Part shown: positions 1 through 9,299 of the stretch, piece after piece
Position numbering within the stretch: position 1 is the stretch's first letter
Layout of the letters: each line of letters starts with the position of its first letter
Origin: UBA4582 sp002389265
GTDB taxonomy: Bacteria > Pseudomonadota > Gammaproteobacteria > Pseudomonadales > Azotimanducaceae
Reading direction: 5' to 3'
Assembly: GCA_943788825.1 (NCBI GenBank)
Contig: CALSRT010000012.1
Location: 1 to 64,000, forward strand
DNA length: 64,000 nt
Made by a program: the position numbers and the translations under genes
Notes under the pieces: generated by a model
What the model was told of the DNA's origin: nothing
Databases searched by the model: none
What the model saw: only the letters and a program-made list of their open reading frames with translations

Positions 1-614
1 ATATGGACACTGATATGCCCTGGTGTATGGCCCGGAGTCGGCTCCAGATAAACCTCGTCGCACAGGCGCTGATTCACATCCACCAGATCCACAAGTCCGG
101 CGGCATACACGGGCCGAACTGAATCACTCATGATGTCGCCAAAACTGTCGCCGCCGTCTTCCTGGTCCCAGTATTCATACTCGGTCTGGCCAATCAGATA
201 ACGGGCGTTAGGAAACGTCGGTACCCATTCGCCGTCTACCAGCATGGTATTCCAGCCGACATGATCCACATGCAAGTGGGTGCACAACACCGTGTCAATG
301 GACTCTCGCGGGTAGCCGGCTTTCTCGAGATCTTCAAGAAACGGCAGTTGCAGCTGATTCCAGCCTGGCACGCTGCGCGGCTTGTCATTGCCAATACAGG
401 TATCGACGATGATTTTACGGGTCGGTGTCTCGATGATCAGCGCATGGATGCTCATGATCAATTTGCCGCTGGCATCAACGAAGTGGGGTTTGAGCCAACC
501 CACGTCGGCCACTGCCTCTGGTGTCGCCTGGGGTAGCAGAAATCGCGTGCCACCAGCCACTTGCATTTCCACCACGCGGGTGACCTTAACCTTGCCTATC
601 TGCCATTGCTGCAT
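1..614 (-). CDS. MBL-fold metallo-hydrolase (3' end outside the window)
   Basis: About 204 codons are visible, starting at the ATG complementary to 612-614 and reading off the left edge. A GGAG ribosome binding site lies about 8 nt upstream. Residues 112-122 read THLHVDHVGWN, the HxHxDH zinc-binding signature of the metallo-beta-lactamase fold, and a later PTPGHTPGH near residue 197 supplies the next conserved His. The WN after the motif and the family context suggest a hydrolase acting on lactones or similar esters, but the substrate cannot be read from the sequence. There is no signal peptide, so it is probably cytoplasmic. The gene is divergent from the acyl-CoA dehydrogenase at 1041. Confidence 0.85.
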   Translation of the reverse strand, partial: MQQWQIGKVKVTRVVEMQVAGGTRFLLPQATPEAVADVGWLKPHFVDASGKLIMSIHALIIETPTRKIIVDTCIGNDKPRSVPGWNQLQLPFLEDLEKAGYPRESIDTVLCTHLHVDHVGWNTMLVDGEWVPTFPNARYLIGQTEYEYWDQEDGGDSFGDIMSDSVRPVYAAGLVDLVDVNQRLCDEVYLEPTPGHTPGHISVH

Positions 615-648
615 TGTGACTCCTAGATCGCGGACTCACATGAGAGTC

Positions 649-808
649 CATGACTGTTGATAACGGTTCATGCCTGTCTATAGCGGTTCATGACTGTTGA
701 TAACGGTTCATGCTGTCTATAGCGGTCATGTATAGCGGTTCATGACTGTTGATAACGGTTCATGACTGTCTATAGCGGATCATGACTGTCTGTATTGGTT
801 CATGACTG
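649..808. repeat. 20-bp tandem repeat array, about 8 copies
   Basis: Head-to-tail copies of a 20-bp unit alternate between two versions, CATGACTGTTGATAACGGTT and CATGACTGTCTATAGCGGTT. Clean copies start at 649, 669, 689, 741, 761 and 781. The copies between 709 and 740 are shortened, and the last one at 801 is cut after 8 nt. There are no unique spacers, so this is not a CRISPR array. It fills the upstream region between the divergent hydrolase and acyl-CoA dehydrogenase genes. The remaining sequence, 809-1040, shows no recognisable gene. Confidence 0.92.
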
Positions 809-1040
809 CGGACCAGGCACCAACTATAACCAGGAGATTGATTCAAAAGCCAGAAAAGTTGTTTTGCCACAACATATTCTGTAAATCTGCAGTTGATCGT
901 CCGGGGTCAAGCGCCGCCAACCTCGGGAAATCATCAGCGACGTTGATGCCGGTTTAATTTCCTCAGCAGTCGGACTGTTTTAGGTGGGCGTTTTCGCTAT
1001 GATGGAGTCATCTGAATTTGAGCCAAGAAGAGAAACCCTT

Positions 1041-2198
1041 ATGTCGACAGCCAGTGATCTGGGCAGCATCCGTGAATCTGTAAAGCAACTGTGTGAAAGC
1101 TATGGTGAGGACTACTGGTTGGAGTTGGATCGCACCCGCGGTTTCCCAACCGCCTTTGTCAAGGAGTTAACTGACTCAGGCTTTCTCACAGTCTTGATCC
1201 CTGAAGAATACGGTGGTGCCGGTCTGGGGGTGATGGAAGCCTCGGTGGTGATGGAGCAGGTGTGTCGTTCCGGTGCCCATGCTGGCGCCTGTCATGCCCA
1301 GATGTATGTGATGGGTTCGGTACTGCGGCATGGTAGCGAAGCCCAAAAGCAGTATTACTTGCCGAAGATCGCTGCCGGTGAATTACGTCTGCAGAGCTTT
1401 GGCGTCACAGAGCCCACCACGGGAACCGATACTACCAGTCTGAAAACCTTCGCTCGCCGGGATGGAGACGATTATGTAGTTAACGGCCAGAAGGTCTGGA
1501 TCAGTCGAATCGAGCATTCTGACCTGATGGTGTTGTTGGCGCGAACGACCCCGAAAGAGCAGACAAAGAAGAAAACCGAAGGTCTGTCGGCGTTTATCGT
1601 CGACCTGGGTACTGCGGTGAACAATGGTCTGACCATCAAGCCCATTGAGTCCATGATCAATCATCATTCCTGTGAGTTGTTTTTTGATGATCTGCGGATC
1701 CCCGCCGAGAATCTGTTGGGCAAAGAGGGTGAGGGTTTCAAGGTTATTCTCGATGGTATGAACGCCGAGCGTATTCTTATTGCCGCCGAATGCGTGGGTG
1801 ATGGCCGCTACTTCGTCGATAAGGCCAGTAAATATGCGTCAGAGCGAGAAGTCTTCGGCCGACCCATTGGTATGAACCAGGGTGTGCAGTTTCCCATTGC
1901 ACGTTGCTATGCGGATATCGAAGCCGCTTGGCTAATGGTGGAGAAAGCAGCCAAGATGTTTGATGAAGGGTTGCCCTGTGGCGCTGAAGCGAATATGGCG
2001 AAAATGTTAGCATCTGAAGCATCCTGGCGCGCCGGTGACGTGTGTATGCAAACTTTTGGTGGTTTCGCTTTCGCCAAGGAATATCACATTGAGCGCAAGT
2101 TTCGCGAGACTCGGCTGTATCAGATAGCCCCCATCTCAACTAATTTAATCCTGAGCTTCGTTGCCGAACATGTATTGAAGATGCCCAGGTCGTTTTAA
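1041..2198 (+). CDS. Acyl-CoA dehydrogenase family protein
   Basis: The 385-residue product has the usual acyl-CoA dehydrogenase length and order: an N-terminal helical domain, a beta-barrel with the FAD-contacting FGVTEPTTGTDT segment near residue 120, and a C-terminal helical bundle ending in FGGFAFAKEY. It oxidises an acyl-CoA to the 2-enoyl-CoA using FAD, passing electrons to ETF. The usual C-terminal catalytic Glu (EGT motif) is replaced by LYQIAP. A Glu in GMNAERIL sits where isovaleryl-CoA-type enzymes carry their base, which suggests a branched or short substrate (inference). The ATG at 1041 was chosen because a purine-rich AAGAAGAGA precedes it and it fits the family N-terminus. In-frame starts at 984 (GTG), 999 and 1002 are possible. 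A second dehydrogenase follows after 15 nt. Confidence 0.9.
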   Translation: MSTASDLGSIRESVKQLCESYGEDYWLELDRTRGFPTAFVKELTDSGFLTVLIPEEYGGAGLGVMEASVVMEQVCRSGAHAGACHAQMYVMGSVLRHGSEAQKQYYLPKIAAGELRLQSFGVTEPTTGTDTTSLKTFARRDGDDYVVNGQKVWISRIEHSDLMVLLARTTPKEQTKKKTEGLSAFIVDLGTAVNNGLTIKPIESMINHHSCELFFDDLRIPAENLLGKEGEGFKVILDGMNAERILIAAECVGDGRYFVDKASKYASEREVFGRPIGMNQGVQFPIARCYADIEAAWLMVEKAAKMFDEGLPCGAEANMAKMLASEASWRAGDVCMQTFGGFAFAKEYHIERKFRETRLYQIAPISTNLILSFVAEHVLKMPRSF

Positions 2199-2213
2199 AA
2201 CAGGAGTGATGTT

Positions 2214-3467
2214 GTGTTTGAGTTACCGTCTCGGGCGTTGCAGTTACGTGATCAAGTAGCGCAGTTCTTTAATGAGCGGGTGCTGCCGAATAACTCGCTT
2301 TGGCATGCTCAGGCCAGCACTGGGGTGGCCGAGCCTGAGATTGAGCGACAACTAAAGATCGAAGCCCGAGCGCTGGGTTTGTGGAACATGGCCTTGCCGC
2401 GCCTGGCTGACGATGAGCCCGGCCTGCGTTGCACTAACCTGGAATTCACCGCTGTGGCCGAGGTGTTAGGACGGCTGGAATGGGCCTCAAGGGTATTTAA
2501 CTGCCATGCTCCGGATGTACCGAATATGGAGTTGTTGCAACTGTTCGCCACGGCGGAGCAAAAAAGTCAGTGGCTTACCCCCTTGCTGGAAGGTCAGATA
2601 GGTTCTGCATTTGCCATGACAGAGCCTTGGGCTGCGTCCTCGGACCCAGCAAACCTGGAAACCCGCATTGTCCGCGAAGGCGATGAGTATGTGATTAATG
2701 GGCGTAAGTGGTTTGGTTCCAATGCCTCTCATGAAAACTGCCGAGTGATGATTGTCGTCGGCGTCACATCTCCCGATGCGCCCAAGTCCCAGCGTCAGAG
2801 TCTCGTGCTGGTGCCCACCAATTCGCCGGGTTTTGAGGTTGTTAGAAACTTGCCGGTATTTTCCCATCACTCGAACACCAACACCCACCCCGAGATGGTC
2901 TTCAAGGATGTCAGGGTGCCTGTCAGCAACCTGCTGGGTAGTGAGGGCGCAGGTTTTGCCATGGGGCAGGCGCGGCTGGGCCCGGCGCGTCTGCATCACT
3001 GTATGCGAGCCATCGGCGAGTGTGAAGTATTGATCAGTCTTATGGTCAAACGTTCTCGCGAGCGCACCACCTTCGGCAAGCGAATCGATGAGTACAGTTC
3101 GACTCAGGAAGCCATCTCCTTGTCGCGTATCGAGTTAGATCAGTCGCGGCTGTTGGTGCAGCGTGCGGCTTATTTACTCGATACCGTGGGTAATAAGGCG
3201 GCGCGGAAACAGATTTCCATGATCAAGGTCGCTGTGTCGCGCATTTATCAGGCGATCGCCGATCGAACCATCCAGATTTATGGCGCTCGGGGTGTGACGG
3301 GTGATACTCCTGCAGCTCAGGCCTTCAGTCGAGCTCGCGCTTTTCGCATCTATGACGGTCCTGACGAGGTGCATCTGCAAACGATTGCGCGACTCGAGGC
3401 GGGAGAACAGGATGTCGATGGCTCTGTGGGTAACCTGAATCATTACCTGTTCAATGGCGCTGAGTGA
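2214..3467 (+). CDS. Acyl-CoA dehydrogenase family protein (ACAD10/11-like)
   Basis: This 417-residue FAD enzyme starts at a GTG with CAGGAG 7 nt upstream. Domains follow the family order, with AMTEPWAASSDP for the flavin site in the middle and the RSRERTTFGKRI helix afterwards. The C-terminal segment reads YDGPDEVHLQTIARLE. This DGPDEVH form is typical of the ACAD10/ACAD11-like branch, with Asp at the place of the usual Glu. It lies 15 nt behind another acyl-CoA dehydrogenase and is almost certainly co-transcribed, so the two may form a heteromer or act in series. The substrate is unknown. It ends 127 nt before an MDR oxidoreductase. Confidence 0.9.
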   Translation: MFELPSRALQLRDQVAQFFNERVLPNNSLWHAQASTGVAEPEIERQLKIEARALGLWNMALPRLADDEPGLRCTNLEFTAVAEVLGRLEWASRVFNCHAPDVPNMELLQLFATAEQKSQWLTPLLEGQIGSAFAMTEPWAASSDPANLETRIVREGDEYVINGRKWFGSNASHENCRVMIVVGVTSPDAPKSQRQSLVLVPTNSPGFEVVRNLPVFSHHSNTNTHPEMVFKDVRVPVSNLLGSEGAGFAMGQARLGPARLHHCMRAIGECEVLISLMVKRSRERTTFGKRIDEYSSTQEAISLSRIELDQSRLLVQRAAYLLDTVGNKAARKQISMIKVAVSRIYQAIADRTIQIYGARGVTGDTPAAQAFSRARAFRIYDGPDEVHLQTIARLEAGEQDVDGSVGNLNHYLFNGAE

Positions 3468-3594
3468 CGTTGCAGTCATGACTGAATTCCTGGCTAGATT
3501 GAACTAGAAAATCCCTGTCAGCCTGATACCGACGAGTGAATCTCGAGTGTCATGTTTGATTTTGCCGTACCGCTGAACTTGAAAGGAATAGGCT

Positions 3595-4557
3595 ATGAAA
3601 GCTGCTGTTTATTATGCAACAGGCACCCCTGATGTACTGAAATATGAAGAGATTGCCGACCCCGTTTGTCACCCCCAGGGTATCCTGATTGCCGTTGAGG
3701 CGGTGAGCATCGAAGGCGGTGATCTGTTGAATCGCGCAGGCGGTGCTTTAGCTAAACAACCTCATGTGGTGGGTTACCAGGCGGCTGGCACGATCATCGA
3801 AGTTGGCAGTGAGGTCGAGGATCGCAAGGTTGGACAGCGGGTCGTGACGTCAGGAGCTGACGGCTCACATGCTGCAATCCGGGCTGTGGCTGCCAGGAGT
3901 TCCTGGTTGTTGCCGGATAGTCTGAGCATTGAAGAGGGTGCCTGCATACCGATTCCGTTCGGCACTGCAGACGATTGCCTGTTTGAATTTGGCCGCTTGC
4001 AGGCGGGCGAAACCGTGTTGATTCAGGGTGGCGCCGGTGGTGTCGGGCTGGCGGCGATCCAGTTGGCAAAGCGGGCGGGGGCGACGGTTATCTCAACCGC
4101 ATCTAGCCAGACTAAGCTGGATTTCCTGACGACAGTGGGTGTAGATCACTGCATCAACTATGTGGAATCTGACCTGCTGGCTGAAGTGAAGCGCATTACC
4201 GACAATAAAGGCGTGAATCTGGTGGTTGACCCCATCGGCGGTGAGGTGCTGCAGAATAGTATTCGAGCCATGGGCTATCGGGGGCGAGTGACCACGGTGG
4301 GCAATGCCGGTCGAGAGGTCATGAAGTTTGACCTGAGTGGCTTGATGGGTATGAATCAATATATCCAAGGGGTATTTCTCGGTGCGGAGATTGGTACAGA
4401 CCGTGTCTATAACATGATTCAGTCGCATATCGAGGCGGTGGCCAACGGTGAATTGAAAGTCTTCATCGACAAGCAATTTGCGCTGTCTGATGCTGCGGCA
4501 GCTCATGCGCATATCGAAAGCAGGCAGGCCATGGGTCGGGTATTACTGATTCCCTGA
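3595..4557 (+). CDS. MDR-family zinc-independent alcohol dehydrogenase / quinone oxidoreductase
   Basis: The 320-residue product matches the quinone oxidoreductase branch of the medium-chain dehydrogenase superfamily. A GroES-like domain comes first, then a nucleotide-binding domain with the GGAGGVGLAAIQLAK glycine-rich turn near residue 145. The usual catalytic zinc ligands are not apparent, as expected for NADPH-dependent quinone or enoyl reductases. AAGGAATAGGCT lies just ahead of the ATG at 3595. It follows the two acyl-CoA dehydrogenases on the same strand, so it may reduce an enoyl or carbonyl intermediate of that pathway (inference). The protein is likely cytosolic. Confidence 0.88.
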   Translation: MKAAVYYATGTPDVLKYEEIADPVCHPQGILIAVEAVSIEGGDLLNRAGGALAKQPHVVGYQAAGTIIEVGSEVEDRKVGQRVVTSGADGSHAAIRAVAARSSWLLPDSLSIEEGACIPIPFGTADDCLFEFGRLQAGETVLIQGGAGGVGLAAIQLAKRAGATVISTASSQTKLDFLTTVGVDHCINYVESDLLAEVKRITDNKGVNLVVDPIGGEVLQNSIRAMGYRGRVTTVGNAGREVMKFDLSGLMGMNQYIQGVFLGAEIGTDRVYNMIQSHIEAVANGELKVFIDKQFALSDAAAAHAHIESRQAMGRVLLIP

Positions 4558-4870
4558 TCGCATCAACCAGTCTGATCAGGCGAAAGACTGCAAGTTCGCC
4601 CAGAGCTTGCTGGTGATTGAGGTAAGCCGCTGCCGGTTCGGCAAAATCCAAGTTATTCATACAGGCCTTCAGGTTGCACCAGGTGGGTTAGGGATTCTTG
4701 GTGGGTGTCTTTTATCGTGAGTGCCTCTTGGATGGCCTATCTCAGTGCTGAAAAATTCTGCAGCCCGGCGTCGGTGATTGCCAGGTTCTGGCCGGTCAAG
4801 TGGCATTGCATGCAGGGTCTTGCTAGGGGCATGATGGTCCTGCGAGGAAATGTCGGAGGAAGGAGTCTTC
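4558..4870. other. Gap without a recognised gene
   Basis: These 313 bases between the MDR oxidoreductase and the CoA-transferase hold no open frame that I can assign. On the minus strand, short stretches in two frames look mildly protein-like and are interrupted by stops, as expected of a decayed gene, but I cannot match them to a family. The strong GGAGGAAGGAG just before 4871 is the ribosome binding site of the next gene. Confidence 0.5.
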
Positions 4871-6286
4871 ATGAATACTGCTTTTCACGAACTGTTAGCG
4901 TTGCGGGGGCTTGAGTCGCCCACGGAAGCCATTGATTTGGTGGGCCAGGACCCCGTGCTGTCCACCCGCTTTACGTTGGGTGAAACGGCGGCTGCGGTGT
5001 TCGCGGCTATCGGTGTTGGGGTGAATGACCTGTGGCAGCTGCAGACAGGACGCCGTCAGGACCTGAGCGTCAAACTATCCCACGCGGCGGCAGCGCTGCG
5101 CAGCTACAACTATTTTAATGTAGAAGAGCCTGCTGCCAGTGGTCATGATGCCAGTGCGGCATCAATTAATTGGGCCCTGCAGCAACAGCGCCAGCGTATT
5201 TCCACGCCACATCCGACTCGGGATGGTCGATATTTCCTGCCACACATGGGATTGCCGCATTTAGCTCAGCGAGCGCTGGATATCCTTAAATGCGACTATG
5301 AGCTCGAGGCAGTGATCAATGCCGTGGCGGGCTGGGATGCCCTGGCCTTGGAAGAGGCGATTGCTGCTGTGGGTGGTTGTGGTGCCATGGTGCGCACTGC
5401 TGCTGAGTGGGCGGCTCATCCACAAGGTCAGGCCTTGGCAGGGCGGCCATTAGTGGAGATCATCAAGATTGCGGACAGTCCGCCGGAACCGGTGGGGCTG
5501 GCAGGTACCCGTCGACCGTTGAGCGGTTTGAAGGTGTTGGATTTGACGCGCATTTTGGCGGGGCCGACTTGTGCCCGAACCCTAGCCGAACATGGTGCTG
5601 AGGTATTGATGGTGACCGCCGAGCATCTGCCGCAGGCAGATATGTTTGTTCGAGACACGAGCCATGGTAAACGTAGCTGCTTTCTCAATTTAGATGTGGA
5701 CCTTGAGCGCCAACAGCTCCATGACTTGGTGCGCACCGCTGACGTGTTTTCCCAGGGCTATCGGCCTGATGTGCTGGCCAATCGTGGTCTATCACCGGCG
5801 GCACTGGCGGAAATTCGCCCTGGCATCATCTATACTTCGATGAATTGCTATGGCTTTGATGGTCCCTTCGCGGATCGAGCAGGTTGGGAACAGTTGGCCC
5901 AAGCCGTGACGGGTATTGCCGCGGAACAGGGTGGTGATAGGCCGGCATTGCTGCCGGCGGCGGCTTGTGACTACACCACCGGCTATCTCGCCGCTTACGG
6001 TACCTTGCTGGCGTTGGGTCGGCGAGCGCGAGAGGGTGGGGCCTATCATGTGCGGGTTTCTTTGTGTCAATCGGCGATGTATCTGCAGCGCCAGCGAAGG
6101 GTTGATTACACCCATGAAGGTATGGATATCGACCCTCGTGATCTGAATGATATTGTGAAGCTGACAGATAGCCCCTACGGCAAGATTCGTCATCTGGGCC
6201 CGGTCTTGCGGATGACCGAAACGCCGCCCCGCTGGGATTTACCGAGTACCCAGCTGGGTTCTCATGAGGCAGCGTGGCAAACCTGA
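4871..6286 (+). CDS. Family III (CaiB/BaiF-type) CoA-transferase
   Basis: The 471-residue protein has a long N-terminal half, then a recognisable CaiB/BaiF core from about residue 217 (SGLKVLDLTRILAGPTCAR). The motif ACDYTTGYLAAYGTLLAL contains Asp367, which aligns with the aspartate nucleophile that forms the acyl intermediate in formyl-CoA transferase. It should move CoA between carboxylic acids; the acids are unknown. The ATG at 4871 is preceded by a very strong GGAAGGAG, so it was preferred over an in-frame ATG at 4850. Its place among acyl-CoA dehydrogenases suggests that it activates the substrate for their oxidation (inference). A membrane antiporter gene follows 51 nt later. Confidence 0.88.
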   Translation: MNTAFHELLALRGLESPTEAIDLVGQDPVLSTRFTLGETAAAVFAAIGVGVNDLWQLQTGRRQDLSVKLSHAAAALRSYNYFNVEEPAASGHDASAASINWALQQQRQRISTPHPTRDGRYFLPHMGLPHLAQRALDILKCDYELEAVINAVAGWDALALEEAIAAVGGCGAMVRTAAEWAAHPQGQALAGRPLVEIIKIADSPPEPVGLAGTRRPLSGLKVLDLTRILAGPTCARTLAEHGAEVLMVTAEHLPQADMFVRDTSHGKRSCFLNLDVDLERQQLHDLVRTADVFSQGYRPDVLANRGLSPAALAEIRPGIIYTSMNCYGFDGPFADRAGWEQLAQAVTGIAAEQGGDRPALLPAAACDYTTGYLAAYGTLLALGRRAREGGAYHVRVSLCQSAMYLQRQRRVDYTHEGMDIDPRDLNDIVKLTDSPYGKIRHLGPVLRMTETPPRWDLPSTQLGSHEAAWQT

Positions 6287-6337
6287 GTTAAGCAACACTC
6301 AGCGCCTGAAATGGTTGCGCAAGGAGGCTCACCGCTA

Positions 6338-7933
6338 ATGGATTTTGTCTGGATTTTGTTTGCCTTTGGCTGTGGCCTGGGGGTGCGTGTGTTCTCCCTG
6401 CCGCCGCTGGTTGGCTATCTTGCTGCAGGGTTTATGCTGAATGGGCTCGGGGTGCGCCCCGCTGAGGGTTTGCAAACCCTGGCAGATCTTGGCATCACCT
6501 TAATGTTGTTTACGATTGGTCTAAAACTCAACTTGCGCGACCTGTTCAAGGTTGAAGTGTATGGCGGTGCGCTGTCGCATCTGGTGCTCTGGACCGGGCT
6601 GGTCAGTCTGTCGGTCGTGGGCCTGGGCGCGCTGATGCTGCCGCATTTTGCCGATATGGATTTTACAGGCGCGGCGCTACTGGCATTTGCTTGTAGTTTT
6701 TCTAGCACCGTCTGCATCGTCAAGCTGTTGGAAGAAAATGGTGAGCTGAAAACCCGTCATGGTCAGATCGCCATTGGCATTTTAGTGGTTCAGGATATCG
6801 CGGCCGTGTTGTTCATGGCATTTGCGACCCATGAGTTACCTTCGTTGTGGGCTGTGGGCTTGGTACTGCTGATTCCGGCTCGACCCGTTCTATACCGCAT
6901 CATGAATCATGCTGGCCACGGTGAGCTGTTGCCGTTGACCGGGTTTTTTCTGGCGCTGGGCGGGTATGAGCTGTTCAGTTTGCTGAACCTTAAAGGCGAC
7001 CTCGGGGCCTTGGCGGCAGGGTTGTTATTGAGTCAACATGCTAAGTCGGGGGAACTAGCCAAGGCGCTGCTGAATTTTAAAGACCTGTTTTTGATCGGTT
7101 TCTTTTTGTCCATTGGTTTCATCGCTCTACCAGACTGGCCCATGGTGATCAGTGCGGTGTTGTTAACCTTGTTACTGCCCCTGAAATTTTTGTTGTTTTT
7201 CGGTTTGTTTATTGTGCTTCGATTGCGTGCGCGCAGTAGTTACCTCGCGTCTCTGGCGCTCACTAACTACAGTGAGTTCGGCTTAATTGTGGCGGTCCTG
7301 TGTGTCAATACTGGCTGGCTAGACAAACAATGGCTAGTCATCCTCGCGCTGACAGTCGCCTTATCTTTCGTGTTTACCAGTGTGGTGCATCGATCGAGCC
7401 ATGTCCTGTACAGTCGCCACAAAGACTTTATTCGACGCTTTGAATATCCTCAGCGACTGGTGGAAGACCTGCAACATGAACCTCTGGGAGCCGAAATTTT
7501 GGTGGTTGGTCTTGGTCGGGTGGGTAAAGGGGCGTTCCATGCGTTGCAGGCCGATCTCGGTGAGAAGGTCTGGGGTATGGATTCTGATATGGCACGAGTT
7601 AAGCGCCTGCAAGCTGAGCACTTGCATGTGTTTAACGGCGATGGCGAAGATGCAGAATTATGGGAGAACCTCGACATCTCTAATATTCGCTTGATCCTGC
7701 TAGCCCTGCCGTCCATTGGTGACGTTCAAAATATTACAGCCCAGTTAAAAGGCGCTCAGTACGAAGGCAAGATAGCGGCTATCGCGCGCTACGAAGATGA
7801 GCGAATCACCTTGCTCGCGAGCGGTATTGACCGCGTTTTTAATTTCTATACGGAGGCCGGCAGTGGTTTTGCTGAGGAGAGCCTGGCGATGATTGAGGCC
7901 GACAAGCTGCAGTCCGAAGAAACGGCCGGCTGA
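6338..7933 (+). CDS. Kef-type cation:proton antiporter (CPA2) with TrkA-N domain
   Basis: The product has 531 residues. Hydrophobic segments cover about residues 1-355, matching the roughly 12 transmembrane helices of CPA2 exchangers, with VGYLAAGFMLNGLG near the start. A cytoplasmic nucleotide-binding TrkA-N domain begins near residue 384 with VVGLGRVGKG, followed by an acidic MDSD strand end. It should exchange K+ or another cation for H+ across the inner membrane under NAD(H)-type control. The ATG at 6338 was preferred because AAGGAGG precedes it and the protein then begins directly with the first membrane helix. An in-frame ATG at 6311 lacks a good site. The C-terminus is short and there is no TrkA-C domain. 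Confidence 0.9.
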   Translation: MDFVWILFAFGCGLGVRVFSLPPLVGYLAAGFMLNGLGVRPAEGLQTLADLGITLMLFTIGLKLNLRDLFKVEVYGGALSHLVLWTGLVSLSVVGLGALMLPHFADMDFTGAALLAFACSFSSTVCIVKLLEENGELKTRHGQIAIGILVVQDIAAVLFMAFATHELPSLWAVGLVLLIPARPVLYRIMNHAGHGELLPLTGFFLALGGYELFSLLNLKGDLGALAAGLLLSQHAKSGELAKALLNFKDLFLIGFFLSIGFIALPDWPMVISAVLLTLLLPLKFLLFFGLFIVLRLRARSSYLASLALTNYSEFGLIVAVLCVNTGWLDKQWLVILALTVALSFVFTSVVHRSSHVLYSRHKDFIRRFEYPQRLVEDLQHEPLGAEILVVGLGRVGKGAFHALQADLGEKVWGMDSDMARVKRLQAEHLHVFNGDGEDAELWENLDISNIRLILLALPSIGDVQNITAQLKGAQYEGKIAAIARYEDERITLLASGIDRVFNFYTEAGSGFAEESLAMIEADKLQSEETAG

Positions 7934-8052
7934 AACCATTGATTGTTCGCGCCCAATGCCTGGGCACGGTATCATCGAATCTGTCATAAGGCAGGGTCCG
8001 GAGTTTCAGGGCGCTCGCCGGTTCTAACATTATTTTGCAGGAGCGGTAATTT

Positions 8053-9195
8053 ATGCCGGATAATCTTCCCGAGGCATTAGAAACGACCCGGTTGAGCATG
8101 CAACGGTTTATCGATACGGTCCTTGTCCCCCTCGATGGGCAACTGGAAACAACCACTAAAATCCCCTTAGAAATCCAGGAGCAGGTGCGGCAAGCCTCGC
8201 GGGCGGCAGGATTTTTCTATCGCACCCAGCCCCTTGAATTTGGTGGTAATCCCGCTGGTGCCCTTGAGTTGACACTGCTGCGTGAGATGCTGGCGGCGAC
8301 CAATACGCCGTTGGCCAGTTACGTCTTTGGCCCCGGACCTGGGTTGTTACATGCCGCTGAAGGCGAGCTTCGTAGCCGCTATCTAGAGCCCTTGATGCGC
8401 GGCGACAAGACCAGTGCTTTCGGCTTTACTGAGCCCGATACCGCACCTCGGCCGACCTGGGCAGTCCTCGAGGGCGACAGCCTGGTGGTCACGGGCCAGA
8501 AGTCCTATGTGACCGGTGGTGAGTCCTGTGATTTCGTCTGCATCCTAGTGAATGTGGAACAACCCGATGGTAGCCGGGCCGGGACCGCGATGGTCGTGAT
8601 TGACCGCGATGCCGATGGTGTGAGTATCGATAATGCCTTCACCTCAATGGAAGGCGGCGGGCATGTGTCCATGGTGTTTCAACAGGTTCGTATACCGGTC
8701 ACGCAGGTGATTGGCAAAATCGGTGAGGGCATGCCTCGGGCGCTGGGTAATATTGGTAATGTCAGGTTAATGGTTGCTGCGCAAGCCATGGGGATGTGCC
8801 TGTGGACTCTGGAGTACGTCGAGGCCCACCTCAAGTCGCCACATCGCAGTGGCGCGCCGCTCGGCGACCGTGAGGGCATCAGATTACGGTATGCGGATAT
8901 GCGCATCGAAACCTATGTGGCTCGCAGCGCTTTATATCGTACCGCGAGACTCGTAGAGTCTGGCGAAAACAGTGTCAATGAAGTCATCGCCACCAAAGTC
9001 TTTTGTACGGAAACAGCGGGCCGACTGATTGATATGGCGGTACAACTGGTAGGCGGCCAGGCCCTTGTTCAAGGTCATCCATTGGAGGCGCTGTACCGCC
9101 AGGTACGGTCATTGCGACTGGTGGAAGGTGCCAGTGATTTATTGCGGATCAATCTTGTGAAGGGCCGGCTTGAACTACAGAAGGGCCGGGTCTGA
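8053..9195 (+). CDS. Acyl-CoA dehydrogenase family protein
   Basis: This 380-residue acyl-CoA dehydrogenase starts at an ATG with GCAGGAG upstream. FGFTEPDTAPRP in the middle is the flavin-site region, LGDREGIRLRYADM belongs to the helical bundle, and the C-terminal RLVEGASDLLRI keeps the conventional catalytic Glu (compare YEGTSEIQR). It should therefore be a classical FAD-dependent dehydrogenase of an acyl-CoA, in contrast to the two enzymes near 1041-3467 with altered C-terminal motifs. It stands 119 nt behind the antiporter gene. Its stop codon region touches an upstream in-frame start of the next reading frame at 9195. Confidence 0.9.
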   Translation: MPDNLPEALETTRLSMQRFIDTVLVPLDGQLETTTKIPLEIQEQVRQASRAAGFFYRTQPLEFGGNPAGALELTLLREMLAATNTPLASYVFGPGPGLLHAAEGELRSRYLEPLMRGDKTSAFGFTEPDTAPRPTWAVLEGDSLVVTGQKSYVTGGESCDFVCILVNVEQPDGSRAGTAMVVIDRDADGVSIDNAFTSMEGGGHVSMVFQQVRIPVTQVIGKIGEGMPRALGNIGNVRLMVAAQAMGMCLWTLEYVEAHLKSPHRSGAPLGDREGIRLRYADMRIETYVARSALYRTARLVESGENSVNEVIATKVFCTETAGRLIDMAVQLVGGQALVQGHPLEALYRQVRSLRLVEGASDLLRINLVKGRLELQKGRV

Positions 9196-9299
9196 TGTTT
9201 GCCTTGCTGACATTTGATCTGAGTCAGGGGCATTGGTCGTTAAGCCGCGCTAGGCTGCGCCATGCTTTGTTCCTGGATTTTTTGCTATTGGGTTTTTTT

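Noticed and set aside
649..808. Could the 20-bp array be a CRISPR?
   Set aside because: Units follow each other directly with no unique spacers and no cas genes are in the window.
4558..4870. Decayed gene on the minus strand between the MDR and CoA-transferase genes
   Set aside because: Protein-like stretches occur in two frames but are broken by stops, and I could match them to no family; noted only as an unassigned gap.
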